A stretch of 64,000 nucleotides of DNA from positions 19,310,149 through 19,374,148 of the forward strand of contig OX453276.1 of assembly GCA_949710005.1 (NCBI GenBank), read 5' to 3'. The position numbers and the translations under genes are program-made. Each line of letters starts with the position of its first letter. Within the stretch, counting starts at the first letter, position 1. Under the pieces are notes generated by a model. That model was not told the origin of the DNA. It searched no databases and worked only from the letters and a program-made list of their open reading frames with translations. This stretch comes from Ricordea florida. Its lineage: Eukaryota > Cnidaria > Anthozoa > Corallimorpharia > Ricordeidae. Shown piece after piece: positions 28,466 to 40,036 of the stretch.

Positions 28466-29968
28466 TTTTTTGTTTTCAGCTCAGTATGGGTTTAGAGAAG
28501 GGTTTTCTACTGAACATGCCATTGTAGATATAGTTAGTGCAATTCAGTCTAATACGGATAAACGTTTGTTTACCTGTGGAATTTTTATTGACTTAAAGAA
28601 AGCCTTCGATACAGTTACCCATCAAATTCTTCTATATAAGTTAAATCATTATGGTTTTCGTGGAATAATTGATAACTGGTTTGAATCCTTTTTGTGTAAC
28701 AGATCACAAACACTAGAAATAAACAAACAATTATCTGATGCAGCTCTAATATCTAATGGTGTTCCACAGGGGTCTGTACTAGGTCCGTTGCTTTTCCTCT
28801 TATATATTAACGATATTCATACTTGCTCTGATACTTTTTATTTCTACCTCTTTGCTGGTGATACTAACATACTGTATGCCAACAAGAACCTAAGGTCACT
28901 TGAGGAAACAGTAAATTCTGACCTTAAAAAGTTGTATCTTTGGCTGGCCTCAAATAAATTAACCCTTAATACGAAAAAAACCAATTTCGTTATTTTCATC
29001 CTTACCAGAAGTCTGTTGACTACTTTCCCCAACTTAAGATCTTTGATACTGATACCAATCAGTACGTTAGTTTAGAAATGAAAAATTATGTTAAATATTT
29101 AGGCATTCTGATTGACAAAAATCTTTCGTGGAAAATACACATTGACAATGTAGCTACTAAATTAAGTAAAACAGTTGTTTTTATTGCTAAATTGAGGCAC
29201 TTTGTTCCTCAACATACCTTGCTAAATATTTACTGTGCGTTAATCTTGCCTTATTTATCTTACGGTTTGATAGTTTGGGGGCAGGCGTCAAAGACACATT
29301 TAACAAAAATCTTATTGCTTCAGAAAAAAGTTATCCGTTTCATATTTTTTGCCAACAGGAAAGTTCATGCCATTCCTCTTTTTATTGATGCATATATCCT
29401 GCCAATTAGCTTTCTCTATTTTAAGTCTGTATCTTACCTAATGCACGATATTCATACTAATTCTGCACCCTCTAAAATTGTTACCTTGTTCTCGCAGACA
29501 TCATCTATTCATGAATATAACACAAGATCATCCTCTAAAAATAATATGTACATCAAATAATTTAATTTTGAAAAACTAAGACAAGCTGTCCCAATTTTTG
29601 GCGCTAAAGTATGGAATGAGACATATGTCAAAAAAAGTGTTCAAACGAAAATTAATCAGTGTCCTATTCAAAATATTAAAAGACAAAGATGATTACCTTG
29701 ATGCAACCATGATAACACAAGAAATAAAATCGCGAAATCCTAAACCTTAGCCTCTTTTACAGGTTGCATTAAACAGATTTGTCTTTCTTGCTTTTGAATT
29801 CATTACACATATTTCTTCTTTTCTTTTTCTTTGCTTTTTACTTATTATAATATAATATCTGATTTGTAATAGAATTAATTTTGCACACCTCGACTAGCGT
29901 TTCCTTGCTAACTGCGTGCCAAACAATTGTACTTGTAATGTTACGATAATAAATGTCTTGTCTCTTGT
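28466..29968 (+). pseudogene. 5'-truncated CR1-like RT with mutated active site
   Basis: The RT begins abruptly at AQYGFREGFSTEHAIVDIV (about 28480). It continues with GIFIDLKKAFDTVTHQ (first catalytic Asp, about 28580), SNGVPQGSVLGPLLFLLYIND (about 28755) and FAGDTNIL at about 28851, where the usual F/Y-A-D-D has a Gly in place of the first Asp. A frameshift near 28992 moves the chain to the frame starting at 29078 (KNYVKYLGILIDKNLSWK), which ends at 29560. Then come a degenerate W-N-E segment and a 3' UTR with AATAAA (about 29950) and a TGTCTTGTC tail near 29968. Truncation, the active-site change and the frameshift make it inactive. Confidence 0.8.
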
Positions 29969-29969
29969 C

Positions 29970-30529
29970 AATCCTCCAAAAAACAAGCCTCTACCCAAGG
30001 AGCTATCCGTAAGTTTCAAGTCTAACTACCACCAGCATATATGCCTGTGTTTTCTGTCTCAGTTTGTGGGTATCCACATGATGAAAGCACAAGACACACA
30101 GACTTTCTGCCGCCATGCTAAACGCGCTATTCACTGACCCGAATGGGAGATGCATTGTATGATTCTTTTTGAACCAAATAAAATATTTCAAAATATTTTT
30201 TGTCACTAAAATGTGTCACTTTTTCAAAGCTCTGTGCATTTCTATGATTTGCATACAACTTCATTAAAACTTTTAACCCAGTAGTAATTAAAAATAATAA
30301 AGATATGTAAGGTCAATTATTTTGTCACCTTTTTAGCATGTATTTAAATCAAAGTGCCCTGTGAGCAATGTCATCCAATTTTATCTATGACGTCATTGTA
30401 GGGAAAATGGCACTAAAAAAGAAAGAAACTCAGTCCATTTCACCAAACTGACACTAAAACGGAAGTAAAAGAGAAAGAAAAAAAAAGAAAAAAAAACTTG
30501 ATGTGGGCTTGAACTATAGAAAAAAATAA
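29970..30529. other. Non-coding gap
   Basis: AT-rich, with purine-rich simple sequence at about 30470-30500. Nothing else seen. Confidence 0.5.
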
Positions 30530-31325
30530 TGGGATCAATTTTGGTTTCTGGGCATCCGGACCCGACTTATGATTACCGGACCCGGTAAAAAACCCGTACC
30601 CGGTAAAAACATTAGGGCGTTGATATAAGTTGTACCCCTGTTATATCTCTACTACGTGCCCAACTTGCCCACCCCAAAAACCGGGCCCGAGTTGTACGAC
30701 ACAAACGGGGTTTGAATTTGGTACGACCACAACCGGGCCCGGTGTTTGTCCGGGCCCCGTTTATCAAAGCACAGACCGGGCTTGATCTGTTATGGTTGGG
30801 AGGGGGTAGTAATACTGGGCATGTCACTTTTATCGAGGCACTCAATATTTCACCTGGACCCCCTATATAATTGCCTTTTGCGACAAAATTATTTTTTTTT
30901 TGTTATTGATTATTGGATTCAACATATTACGATTTCGATTGTTCTGTTTGAAACTTTGAACCTGGGAAGGTATTTGCATCTTTGTTTCCTGTAAGTTGCT
31001 GTCAAATATTATTAACTACAATAAATCACGCCCAAAGTTGAAACGGGTACACAGAGAACGACCTCGTTTCTTTTTTATAGTTCGAGAAATCTACCACTCT
31101 TATCTGGTTCACAACACTAACAGTTACAACATATCACCCTGCCAAGACTTCGTCATCATCATTCGAAAACAGGGAGGAGTAAGAAAGAAAGTTTTAGAAA
31201 GGGAAAACAACGTACCTCTTTTGAATAGGCCTAAACCTTTCCCATTTTGATAACTATGTAGCAATACCTAATCAAGGAATTGGAAGGGGATGCAAGCAAA
31301 AGAAAATGATCTTATGTCAGCAAAA
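30530..31325 (+). repeat. Dispersed 0.8-kb repeat with CCGGGCCCGG blocks, copy 1
   Basis: This stretch matches the reverse complement of about 50920-51655 almost from end to end. Shared landmarks are GATCAATTTTGGTTTCTGGG, repeated GACCCGG/CCGGGCCCGG blocks, GGGGGTAGTAATAC, CACCTGGACCCCCTA, CGATTTCGAT and GATAACTATGTAGCAATACC. It has no solid reading frame. The two copies lie about 20 kb apart in opposite orientation. The GC-rich head and AT-rich body suggest a non-autonomous mobile element, but I saw no clear terminal repeats or target duplication. Confidence 0.75.
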
Positions 31326-31337
31326 TCAAAATGAACG

Positions 31338-31649
31338 CTAATAATAATAATAATAATTATTAACAGGAAGAGCGTTCCACAGAGTGGGCGAAGCCACACT
31401 AAAGGATCTGTCACCAAATGACTTTTTCATTCTCCCCGAAGGATGCTTTAGTAAAACACCTTCAGTAGAGCACAGCAAATAGCGTGTAATAGTCTTAATA
31501 TGAATTACATCAATGATGTAACTAGGTGCCATGCCATAGAGGGCTTTGAAAGTAAGTAATAAAATCTTAAAATTAATTCTATATCTTACTGGTAACCAGT
31601 GTAAATTTATCAAATTGGGCGTAATATGGTCATACGCTCCGTGTATCAT
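31338..31649 (-). pseudogene. Non-LTR RT C-terminal fragment, copy A
   Basis: On the minus strand it reads MIHGAYDHITPNLINLHWLP then KALYGMAPSYI, RSFSVASPTLWNALP and an AAT-repeat tail. This is the conserved C-terminus of CR1-like reverse transcriptases (H-W-L-P-V...R.F...A-P..W-N.L-P). Bases 31361-31557 are identical by eye to 32162-32358. The 3' coding end is replaced by (AAT)n at 31338-31357. Confidence 0.7.
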
Positions 31650-31960
31650 CCGTGTTCTACGTCACCATAACTGTACATTCACTTTTTCCCCAGTGTAACA
31701 GGTGGGGGATGGTAATGGCGCCAACATTGTTACAAAAGATCTCCTTAAGATGCTCCGATAGTCTAAAGTATAACGCTATTGAAAAAAAAAATCACTTTTT
31801 TGAAAATCTAAGATTTTAAGTAAAAATACTGAACACTGATAAAAAACATTTTTGAATCGATTTTGCCGAATTTGCCCCTAGATGAGTGTCACATTCAAGG
31901 AATGTACACAATGGTAGCATTTTTTTACATAGTCACGACCATAGCAACGGCTGTTTAATA
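31650..31960. other. Spacer between the two non-LTR fragments
   Basis: Non-coding; nothing recognised. Confidence 0.5.
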
Positions 31961-32358
31961 ATAATTATTATTATTATTATTGATTTATAGTGCGCTTTTT
32001 AACATACCAGGTGATCAAAAGCGCATTACAACTATAATAACTTAAAACTATACAAGTCTTAAAAATCTAGAATAAAGTTTAAGAAATATTAAAAGCTAAT
32101 TTAAAAAGATAAGTTTTAAGATTTGACTTAAAAGTGGAAATACATTTGATCATGCGGAGGCTAACAGGAAGAGCGTTCCACAGAGTGGGCGAAGCCACAC
32201 TAAAGGATCTGTCACCAAATGACTTTTTCATTCTCCCCGAAGGATGCTTTAGTAAAACACCTTCAGTAGAGCACAGCAAATAGCGTGTAATAGTCTTAAT
32301 ATGAATTACATCAATGATGTAACTAGGTGCCATGCCATAGAGGGCTTTGAAAGTAAGT
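31961..32358 (-). pseudogene. Non-LTR RT C-terminal fragment, copy B
   Basis: It carries the same C-terminal segment as copy A (MAPSYIIDVIHIKT..., RSFSVASPTLWNALP) but here with the natural coding end at 32079 and the 3' UTR. It ends in a TTATTATTATTA tail (31961-31982 on the plus strand). The upstream side is cut off at 32358, where sequence identity with copy A stops. Together the two copies cover more of one element than either does alone. Confidence 0.7.
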
Positions 32359-33114
32359 GCAACCCTCCATCTCCCCCTTCCGCCACTACTGGCTTATGAA
32401 ATGCTTCACTGATGTGCACGAAACTTTAAGAGCATTTTTCTCAAATGTCCTATTTGGGATCTCAACTGACCTCACAGCAACATTTCTACTTTAAATGGCC
32501 TTTCAGCGGATCTCCTAAAGCTTGGGGAATTTAAAGGTCAATAGTATCGTGATTTAATAAGGCTACAAAATCACAACATTTTACTTGGGTCACGTGATAG
32601 GAGATTATTTGTCCACTGTGCTCAGTTCAAAATATTAAGATAGTGCCACAATAAAGCATATGCAAAGCACTTTCATCAAAATTGTATGGTGAAAGTTTTG
32701 GTCAATTGCCCAGACAGGAACATAAATTGACACGTTATGATTGTTTCCTGATTAATTGTTGGCATAAAGGCCTTTTTAAAAAAGCTGACTTAAGTTAGGT
32801 GTGGATGGTTGCCATAGCAACCATGCCGAATAAAACCTTACCAAATACTTTTTTTTTAATGAGTGTAATCTCCTGCAGTTGAAGCTTCTTAAACAAATTG
32901 CAACAAATTGTTTAGTGTAGTTTAGGCTATCGGACCACTTTGAACGATTATCAATTTAGATCGATGTAATCATCAACCTTCTCAATAGAAGCTGCATCCT
33001 ACCTATTCCCACATATTGAAGATTAAGTCACATATGGGCATTTGTTACCGCGTTTATACACTGACCTGTACTTCAAGTTAACACCAAAACCATGCAGTGC
33101 ATATTAATTTAATC
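32359..33114. other. Non-coding gap
   Basis: No gene or repeat that I could support. Confidence 0.5.
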
Positions 33115-34621
33115 TTAACGCAAGATGGGGATCGAGTGTGGAATGGGAGAGAAACCCGAAAAGCCTAACTTAACGAACTGGAGTATACGTTGGATACTGA
33201 ATTGGCAAGATCGCGAGAAAATTTCGCATATTTGCCCATCATTGCCTCCTCTCCATTGTCTCCACATACGTTCATCCAAGTAGGACTGCAGATCTTCCCT
33301 TTGTATTCCTTTTCGTTGTTTTTGAGGCAGTTTTAGTTTACTCCAAGCAGATTCTGCCTCCTGTATGTGAACGCCAGTTCGGGGGTCGACAAAATGATGA
33401 GCATGCACAACGACTCGATGGGTGCTAACTTTCGGTAAGCGACGTAACCTGCGGTATGCGGCCCAGTCGTCGCTGTGCACTTCAGTCCCAGATCGAATGC
33501 AACGTTGGATGATCGGCAGAAGAGTGGCAGCATCCCTTGACTGCACCACTTGGAAGTAGCCTCTAGATGGCGTGTAGTCACAAGAGACTATTCCAAAAAC
33601 CCACGAGTTTCGGGCAGCTCTTCTTCCCCTGTTGTTATTTCCTCCAGAAAAAAAGATCATATCACGCATTTTTATCTATTACAACCAAGCTTTGGGAAAG
33701 CACACGCAATGATTCGCTAACATGCCCGATCCATTTTTTCATTATTCCATGAGCGCGCGTTGAATACAATCACCCAAAGAATTGCATGCAGCCACATCGC
33801 TGCAAAAATTTCAAAAAAGACGCGTCAAGCTATTATATTTATGGTCTATAGTGTTTGAGCTCATATACCTATCAAGCCTCATAAATTGCAATAAACCATG
33901 GCTAGTTTTAATAGGGTAGAGTGCAGATCTAGAATACCCTGGCATGCTGGCTATTCTTTGTGTACCTTAGCCGTACAACAATATGTAACAACTGTAGGCA
34001 TATATTTTTCACACCCTCACTTCGAGTGCGGGGGTATTCTGCAGCTGCCCCTTCAAATAAATACCGATTATCATACTCTACTTTTATTGAAACTATACCC
34101 CGAATCTCATCGGCTATCACAACATCTTTTATTCGGTCGGTTGTCAAAAGTTAGCACATATTTCACAATGATATTGGCCGTTTTCCACCGGCATGCAATT
34201 GGCTTAAGTCTACATGAATATCTACACACCTTTGCTTTCGTCACACTTTACAACAGAACCTGGGCCCCCCGAATGGTGTTATCGGTCTTCTCTGAAGGTC
34301 TCCAGAACACACATCTTGTAATCGCCTGTAAATCTGGCAAACCAAACTGGCGTTTATACCCAGAACTTTTGAAGTTCTTTTCTGGCTGTCATCCTGAGTG
34401 AAATAGAAGAAGATCACCAAGAGGGTGGCTAAGGAGACCTTTGGAAATTCTACGAAGAAGCTGTTGGTTCTTAGGCTCCTTCTTTTTTTGCATCCGCAGC
34501 AACGCCTTTTTGGAAAGAAAACCGTGAATAAAAATAAAATGTTAAGATGTTGCATAATCAAAGGTGCGCGATTATATCCACAATTCACCTTCTCTACATT
34601 AACGCCTATGGTGTAAAACAA
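33115..34621 (-). pseudogene. Merlin/ISXO2-like transposase with probable intron
   Basis: Minus-strand exon 1 (34621-34230) has KRRSLRTNSFFVEFPKVSL and KVLGINASLVCQIYRRLQDV, then PITPFGG. After a one-base slip in a run of six G it gives GSVVKCDESK with the first catalytic Asp. A donor AAAG|GTGTGT (34230/34229) and an acceptor TTTTTTTCTGGAG (33642) define a 588-base intron that joins in frame to exon 2 (33641-33115). Exon 2 encodes [16 protein letters not shown], the second Asp in [14 protein letters not shown] (about 33475), [19 protein letters not shown] (about 33375) and [13 protein letters not shown]. This is the DDE/DDD order of Merlin (IS1016/ISXO2-type) transposases. Only the G-run slip breaks it. 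I did not find its terminal repeats. Confidence 0.78.
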
Positions 34622-35490
34622 AATAAAAAAGAAGGATTAACAACTTAACATAACTTTTTAAAGCTCCTATTGAATCTTTCCATCTAAAAGGATATGTAGT
34701 GGTCCATTTGCCAAGAAGCAGCAAATGGTTTTAAGCTCGGAATTAACATATTGGACGAACTGAAGCCAAAAGCTAATTTACCCTAACGGGATAATTATAA
34801 CAAAAACTTGAGAACACTCTGAACTGACGCAAGAAAAAAGCATTCTACTATTTCACTCTCCATTATTTTATTATCTCGGACCAACGATAATTCAGTGGAA
34901 CACTTCATTTCCGGATAAGTGACTGCTTTTGGCCTTGAAATGTTAATAAATCACTGAAAATTACCCTTAATGTCTTATCGGTCTCTAATTGCTAAAGAGC
35001 ATTTCTTATAATTTGGGTTCAGTGTGGTGGACATTTGGGAAAATGAGGAAACTTTCAGTCCATTAAACTTTTGTTAAACTATGTGCTTTTCTAAATAATT
35101 TGTATAGAAACGTCAAATAATAACACTATCACAACTTAATAAGTTTTTTTGTTTGTATTTTCTTGAGTTCACTGAATTCTTTCGAGGACTGGACATGAAA
35201 AACCCATTGAAATGAACGGTTTTCATGTTTTGGGCAAAAATACACTTTTTCATCTGTTTTGATATGCTGCTGTGAAATGTAACGTTGTTCTTCACAAACT
35301 TGGTAAGCGTCTGTCCCATGGTATTTGAGCATTAATTGTCATCTATCACGGAGCTAGGATAACTTACATATTATACAAACCACGACGCGTGATGGGAAGT
35401 ACGACTTACTACGGGATTCAGTGACTTCTTTCCATCGTCATTTGTTCGAGGTCAATGTCCCAGGAGATAGCCACATCATTAAACTAAATA
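34622..35490. other. Non-coding gap
   Basis: AT-rich; no supported feature. Confidence 0.5.
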
Positions 35491-35494
35491 TTGT

Positions 35495-35655
35495 CAGGAT
35501 ATAGTTTCTAACGAAACTGGTGCTAGGTTAGTGGGGAATTCGAACACAAGAAATTAGAATAATCGAACGAATTGGAAAAGTAAGTTATACCACGGTAAGG
35601 TTGAAAGGCGGTACCGACGTTTCGAGCGTTAGCCCTTTGTCGGAGCGAAAATGGC
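35495..35655 (+). repeat. Local dispersed repeat A, copy 1
   Basis: Resembles 36670-36835 in the same orientation. Shared landmarks are ATAGTTTCTAA, AGTGGGGAATT, ATAATC.AACGAATT, AAAGTAAGTTATACC and GACGTTTC followed by CCCTT.GT.GGAG. It includes GACGTTTCGAGCGTTAGCCC, a motif I associate with abundant cnidarian repeats. Confidence 0.65.
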
Positions 35656-36364
35656 ACAAGAAATTTACACACGTATGTTTGGAAGCTAGGTGCGAAAAAT
35701 TGTAGAGGAAATATACCTTAAGACAAAAGAAAAAAGTTGATTCTCTCCACCTCTCTAGCTTTATCCAACAATTGTTAACGGGTGGTTTTGGCACTCCAAA
35801 ACCAAAACACAATAAAATACTCTTGAGAATTTAAATTGTCCGAGGTTCTATTTTGCCTCCGTACGCGCGCCAAAAATAGAGTCACAAGTTAATAACATGC
35901 TTATCTGCTAGGTGAAATGAGATGATCAGAGAACACACGCTTATTCATTTAATAACCGTTGAAAATACCACCTGTCTATTTTACATCTTTGCGTCTTAAG
36001 TAGTGCATGCCAGTACACAGGGGGCTGTCATTGTGATGGTCTGATGCTTTGGTTAAAATGTTTTATAACAGCAATGCTGGTACTGCGGTCCATATAACGA
36101 AATGATCATTAGTTACGATTGCACTTTTCTGGGGGATAGACCTCAAATTGTGGTATAACGGCTACAATTTGACTAATCATATGATACTTAAAAGTGTTGC
36201 TGAGTTTACCCCACACCTGTTAGGAATGAAATCAAATGAAAGCACAGACACAAGCAGGAACGGGGTCGCGATCCACTTCATTGAGCTGGAGATCAAACAA
36301 TAGATTCCCCTTTCGGTTACAAACCAAGCTATTTTCCTTGTTATCAGTGTTACGAGTGCATAGC

Positions 36365-36470
36365 GATTTAGTCATGATTCCAAAACTTTTTGTGTGTATC
36401 AAAGGACATCTGCAATTTTAGATTAAGTAAGGCTTTCAAAACTAGCAAGAACGACTCTCCTCCATCAGTT
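36365..36470 (+). repeat. Local dispersed repeat B, copy 1
   Basis: Resembles 36903-37010 (GATTTAGT.ATGATTCCAAAACTTTT, TTTTAGATT.AG.AAGGCTTTC). It lies close to repeat A, suggesting that both are parts of one degraded larger element. Confidence 0.55.
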
Positions 36471-36529
36471 CACTTTTTCCTTTCCATGTCAGTGATTCCA
36501 AAATATAAACATTCATTTGTATTTTTAAA

Positions 36530-36835
36530 ACCAGAAAGTTTTGAGACTTTCGAAACATTCCTTGCTTTTGCATTACGCCTACTTAACAAAACTCTTAGTA
36601 CGGAACAGCACGCGGTATTGGGGAGAACAGTACCGTTTTTGTCGCAATGCCTAACCTATTTGCGCAGTATTGTGGGTATAGTTTCTAAAGAGACCTGTGC
36701 TGTGTCAGTGGGGAATTGAAGTAAAAGAAATTGGGATAATCAAACGAATTGATAAAGTAAGTTATACCGACCGTAAGGAATAAGGGAAGTGCTGACGTTT
36801 CCAGTGTTATCCCTTCGTTGGAGTGGAGGAGCGTA
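36530..36835 (+). repeat. Local dispersed repeats C (copy 1) and A (copy 2)
   Basis: Bases 36530-36690 resemble 41105-41270 (TATTTTTAAAAC, GTTTTGAGACTTTCGAA, TTGCATT.CG.CT, GTATTGGGGAGA.CAGTACCGTT-like). Bases 36670-36835 are the second copy of repeat A. Confidence 0.5.
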
Positions 36836-38306
36836 GTCTTTGCAACAGTTTCTCCAGAAACTTTCCTCACAATATTTAGTTAAACGATTTGGCTATCTCT
36901 TGGGATTTAGTGATGATTCCAAAACTTTTCGTTTGTTTCAAATGATCCCTGCCGTTTTAGATTGAGCAAGGCTTTCTAAACCAGCGAACTACTCTCAATT
37001 CCATGAGCGAGTTACTTTTTTATTATTTTTTTTTTTTTGATTTCATAAACCATGGCATGCGATATATGTTAGCAATTTATGCCACATAATTTGTCGTCAT
37101 CGTCGCACACATTCATTCCACACATTCAACCCTGGGTCTGTCACTGTATTCCATTTTTTAATGTCGTTTATTTTTCCATTAACTACATAGGAAATCGTAC
37201 TGAAGGAACGAGGGAACCAAAGGCCTGTTTCCAATGAGCATTGGTAACCCTAGCACTAGGACAAGCGTAACCCGAACACTAGGGTCATTGAAAAGAGGCC
37301 CTAAAATATGGCTGTGGCTTACAATCTAAAGGAAAAGTACCCTCCCACCCGAAAAAAAGTACAATTTTGTAAGTGGCTTTGTAGGGGGTGAGTACATCAC
37401 CGTTTGAATGCAGTGCAAAAATTTAAATCATGTCCAAGCCTCATAAGTTTATATTATGAGCCATGGCCCAGGTTAGCGAATCTCACAACAATAGTACCGT
37501 TGTTAGGAAGACGGGAATACAAAATAGCAGTCTGATGTGTAAAAGCTTTTATCAAGTATGACTACTTTACTGCCCACACTCAATTTTGACTAAAAGGGGA
37601 TGGAATACAATTCAAACGGGAAACCTTCCTCTCCCCAAACAACACGCGAGAAAAAACTGGAAATAACAATACATAAGTACTGGTTTTGCAGGACATTTAA
37701 AATTCCTGTACGGTTAGTCAAGAAGAAAATAAAAGAAAAATTGCATTTGTTAAGATATAATACACGCTGGATTGACTAAAGAAAGATCTATTATGCAACG
37801 TTTTCTTTTCACAAAATCACGAATTCCAATCTTTTTATTACTTGGCACGGTCAAGGAAAATATGAAGATTTGGTTAACCGATCCTGTGAGATACAAATAT
37901 TATCATATATGCGTTCTTCCGTCACTTCTTGTGTTGTTTGTAGTTCATGAAACGGAGTTGGGTACCAACGTGATTAACTTTGATGCACTTGACTGAAACC
38001 CATATGTCAACGTAGCGTAAAACTAATTCATTGTCTGCAACAATCATGCATGTGAACTTTAATCACGTTTATATTTTTTTAAAAGACGCAAGCAAATCCA
38101 TTGCCCTTCAAGCCATCCGCAGGAAAGGACAGCACATACCAGTTTCAGGGCTCTAGATCACCTATGACACAAAAGATTTATTTCAATTGTCCAAAAATCT
38201 GTAAAAATCCGTTACGAAGCCCCCTTAAGGAGACATAATTGAATTACGTAACACTAACATTATAACACTATGATAATGAAAACAAAGAAATGATAAATTT
38301 AACTAC
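36836..38306. other. Largely non-coding gap
   Basis: Contains repeat B copy 2 (36903-37010) and a T-rich run (37018-37039). No gene recognised. Confidence 0.5.
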
Positions 38307-38428
38307 CAAATATTCATATTCACTATCTGCCAAATAACGATCTCCCATGACGGCACCTTCCTTGTACGTCGCCACTGGTACGACATGGACTTTCTCGTTT
38401 ACTTCCCCTGGCATCGAAATAATCCTGA
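38307..38428 (-). CDS. Candidate single coding exon
   Basis: On the minus strand a strong acceptor (TTCTTTTGTTACTCAG) precedes an open stretch reading IISMPGEVNEKVHVVPVATY, then KEGAVMGDRYLADSEYEYLV. It has a coding-like composition, but its donor is weak (TTG|GTAGTT). I do not recognise the protein. It lies downstream of the RING/TRAF gene on the same strand but beyond that gene's stop codon. Confidence 0.3.
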
Positions 38429-39065
38429 GTAACAAAAGAATGTTTTAGTCAGAATTGCCAGATATCTTGTTAGCCGCTCGAGTCTTCGAAATGTAATGGT
38501 TAGAAGATGTTTTGAAAATATTCCACATCCCATCTACTGCTAGGTCGTCGATTTTTAATTTTCTACCAAGTTACAAACTTGTTCCAGTGTCTGGATTTCT
38601 CTACCTGATCTCTGCAGTCACAGGATTCACTGCTGATTGTAGGTGAATAGAGACCCTCTTTTTCTGGAGCAGACCTCTTCATCTACATCTTTCCACGGAA
38701 TGGAAAGTTTGACTCGCTAACAGCTTGGAATCTCGGGTAATTGCTTGGCCAATGTGCCATCTGAATGAGGTAGTGGCTATCTCGTCCATGGAGATTGGTG
38801 TTGTGGAGCCAGTATTCTGTTAAAGATATTATGCGAACGAATCAGGTGGAACCCATCTCTTGTATATTAGTGCCCTCCATTGCTACTATAATATGAGGTT
38901 TTCAGCTGATCTTTTGAAAACATTGCGTTTGAAGGAGAAATGTAGTGGTTACAAAAGAAAGGCTGATGTGTGACACGTGAACATCTTTAAGAAATATTGA
39001 GGCATGCGACGGCACTCAGAAACTCAAAAAGCTACTTGTTTGGTCTGGTATCGTATAAATTTCGA
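38429..39065. other. Non-coding gap
   Basis: No supported feature between the candidate exon and the RING/TRAF gene. Confidence 0.5.
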
Positions 39066-40036
39066 TTAAGTTTGTTCGCTCCAGATTTCTACAATTTTTT
39101 TCACTATATTGGGCACCTTTTCGTGAATCTTTTTCCGCAGTTGCTGTATTTCTCCTTCGCTTTGCACAGCATGGCTTTGGGCATAGGCATACATGTGCTC
39201 CTCCCACTCCTTCCTTCTAAAAAGTTTCTTGCAGCCCGGCACTCTGCACTGCACTGTTTTCTCTTCACATTTACTCAAATGGATGCTGAGATGACACCTT
39301 AATATTCAATTGTTGTGGAATATCAGTAAATCAAACGACTAGTCCACAAGGATCTGGACATCTTATAGATGAAAGGTATGAACAGTAAGTCCGGATAAAA
39401 GATAGGATATTTCTGAAGCTTTACACCGAAAACTAGTGACTAAAACGTTTATGAAAAAGTTTCTTTGACTGTTAAATATATGGCTGAAGTCCAAATATAT
39501 CTGGTAGGTCGTGGGCCTGGGGTTTGTTGAAGGGATCGACAGCATAAAAGTTATCCTTATAGACTTACATTAATAGATCTTTTCCGCATCCAAGAGGGCA
39601 GGATAGGCTTGCATACATACAACCATGGTTGGAGATCTCTGCCCTCTCGACTTTCTTACTGCAATCCGGGCATTTCACGTCTCCTTTTGCGCATAATGGT
39701 AAGTGTGCAGGAATATTCCCACGTTCACCTATGAATGAACAACTGTTAGGGCAAGACACTACACACTTGGCGCACTCGTTCCCGTGTTTTTCGGCATTAG
39801 GTAACTTCCCTTGCCAGTCACATCCTTTGTTGGAACATTTGACTTGTAACTTATTTAAAAATTTTTCCATGGTGAAAGTTATGTTCAAGCCGTGTTTTCT
39901 GAATTCACTTCGACATTCTGGGCAGAGGCCTTTAGGTTTTCCCTTCTGCTGCTGTGTTGCAATAATCTTTTCGTAGCAAACATAGCAACCAGAATGTCCG
40001 CATCGAAGGGTCACCGGCTTCAACAGTATTCCTTTG
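39066..40036 (-). CDS. RING / TRAF-type zinc-finger protein, last two exons
   Basis: Exon A (40036-39569) follows the acceptor TTTGTTTTCTCAAG. It encodes the second half of a RING finger (TLRCGHSGCYVCYEKI, then LCPECRS near 39930) and three TRAF-type zinc-finger units (CSNKGCDWQGKLPNAEKHGNEC, then CPNSCSFIGERGNIPAHLPLC, then CPDCSKKV...CPLGCGKDL). It ends at AAT|GTAAGT. Exon B starts at 39297 in matching phase and encodes HLSKCEEKTVQCRVPGCKKL, a further finger, and a helical tail ending at TAA 39066. The first RING Cys pair must lie in an unseen upstream exon. Such proteins are usually E3 ubiquitin ligases or TRAF-type signalling adaptors in the cytoplasm. No TRAF-C (MATH) domain follows. No frameshift is visible, so it may be a functional host gene. 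Confidence 0.75.

Noticed and set aside
30612..30845. Frame shared with 51335-51538 (MSASIKVTCPVLLPPP)
   Set aside because: It arises from the dispersed GC-rich repeat. The frames break at different places in the two copies, so it is not conserved coding.
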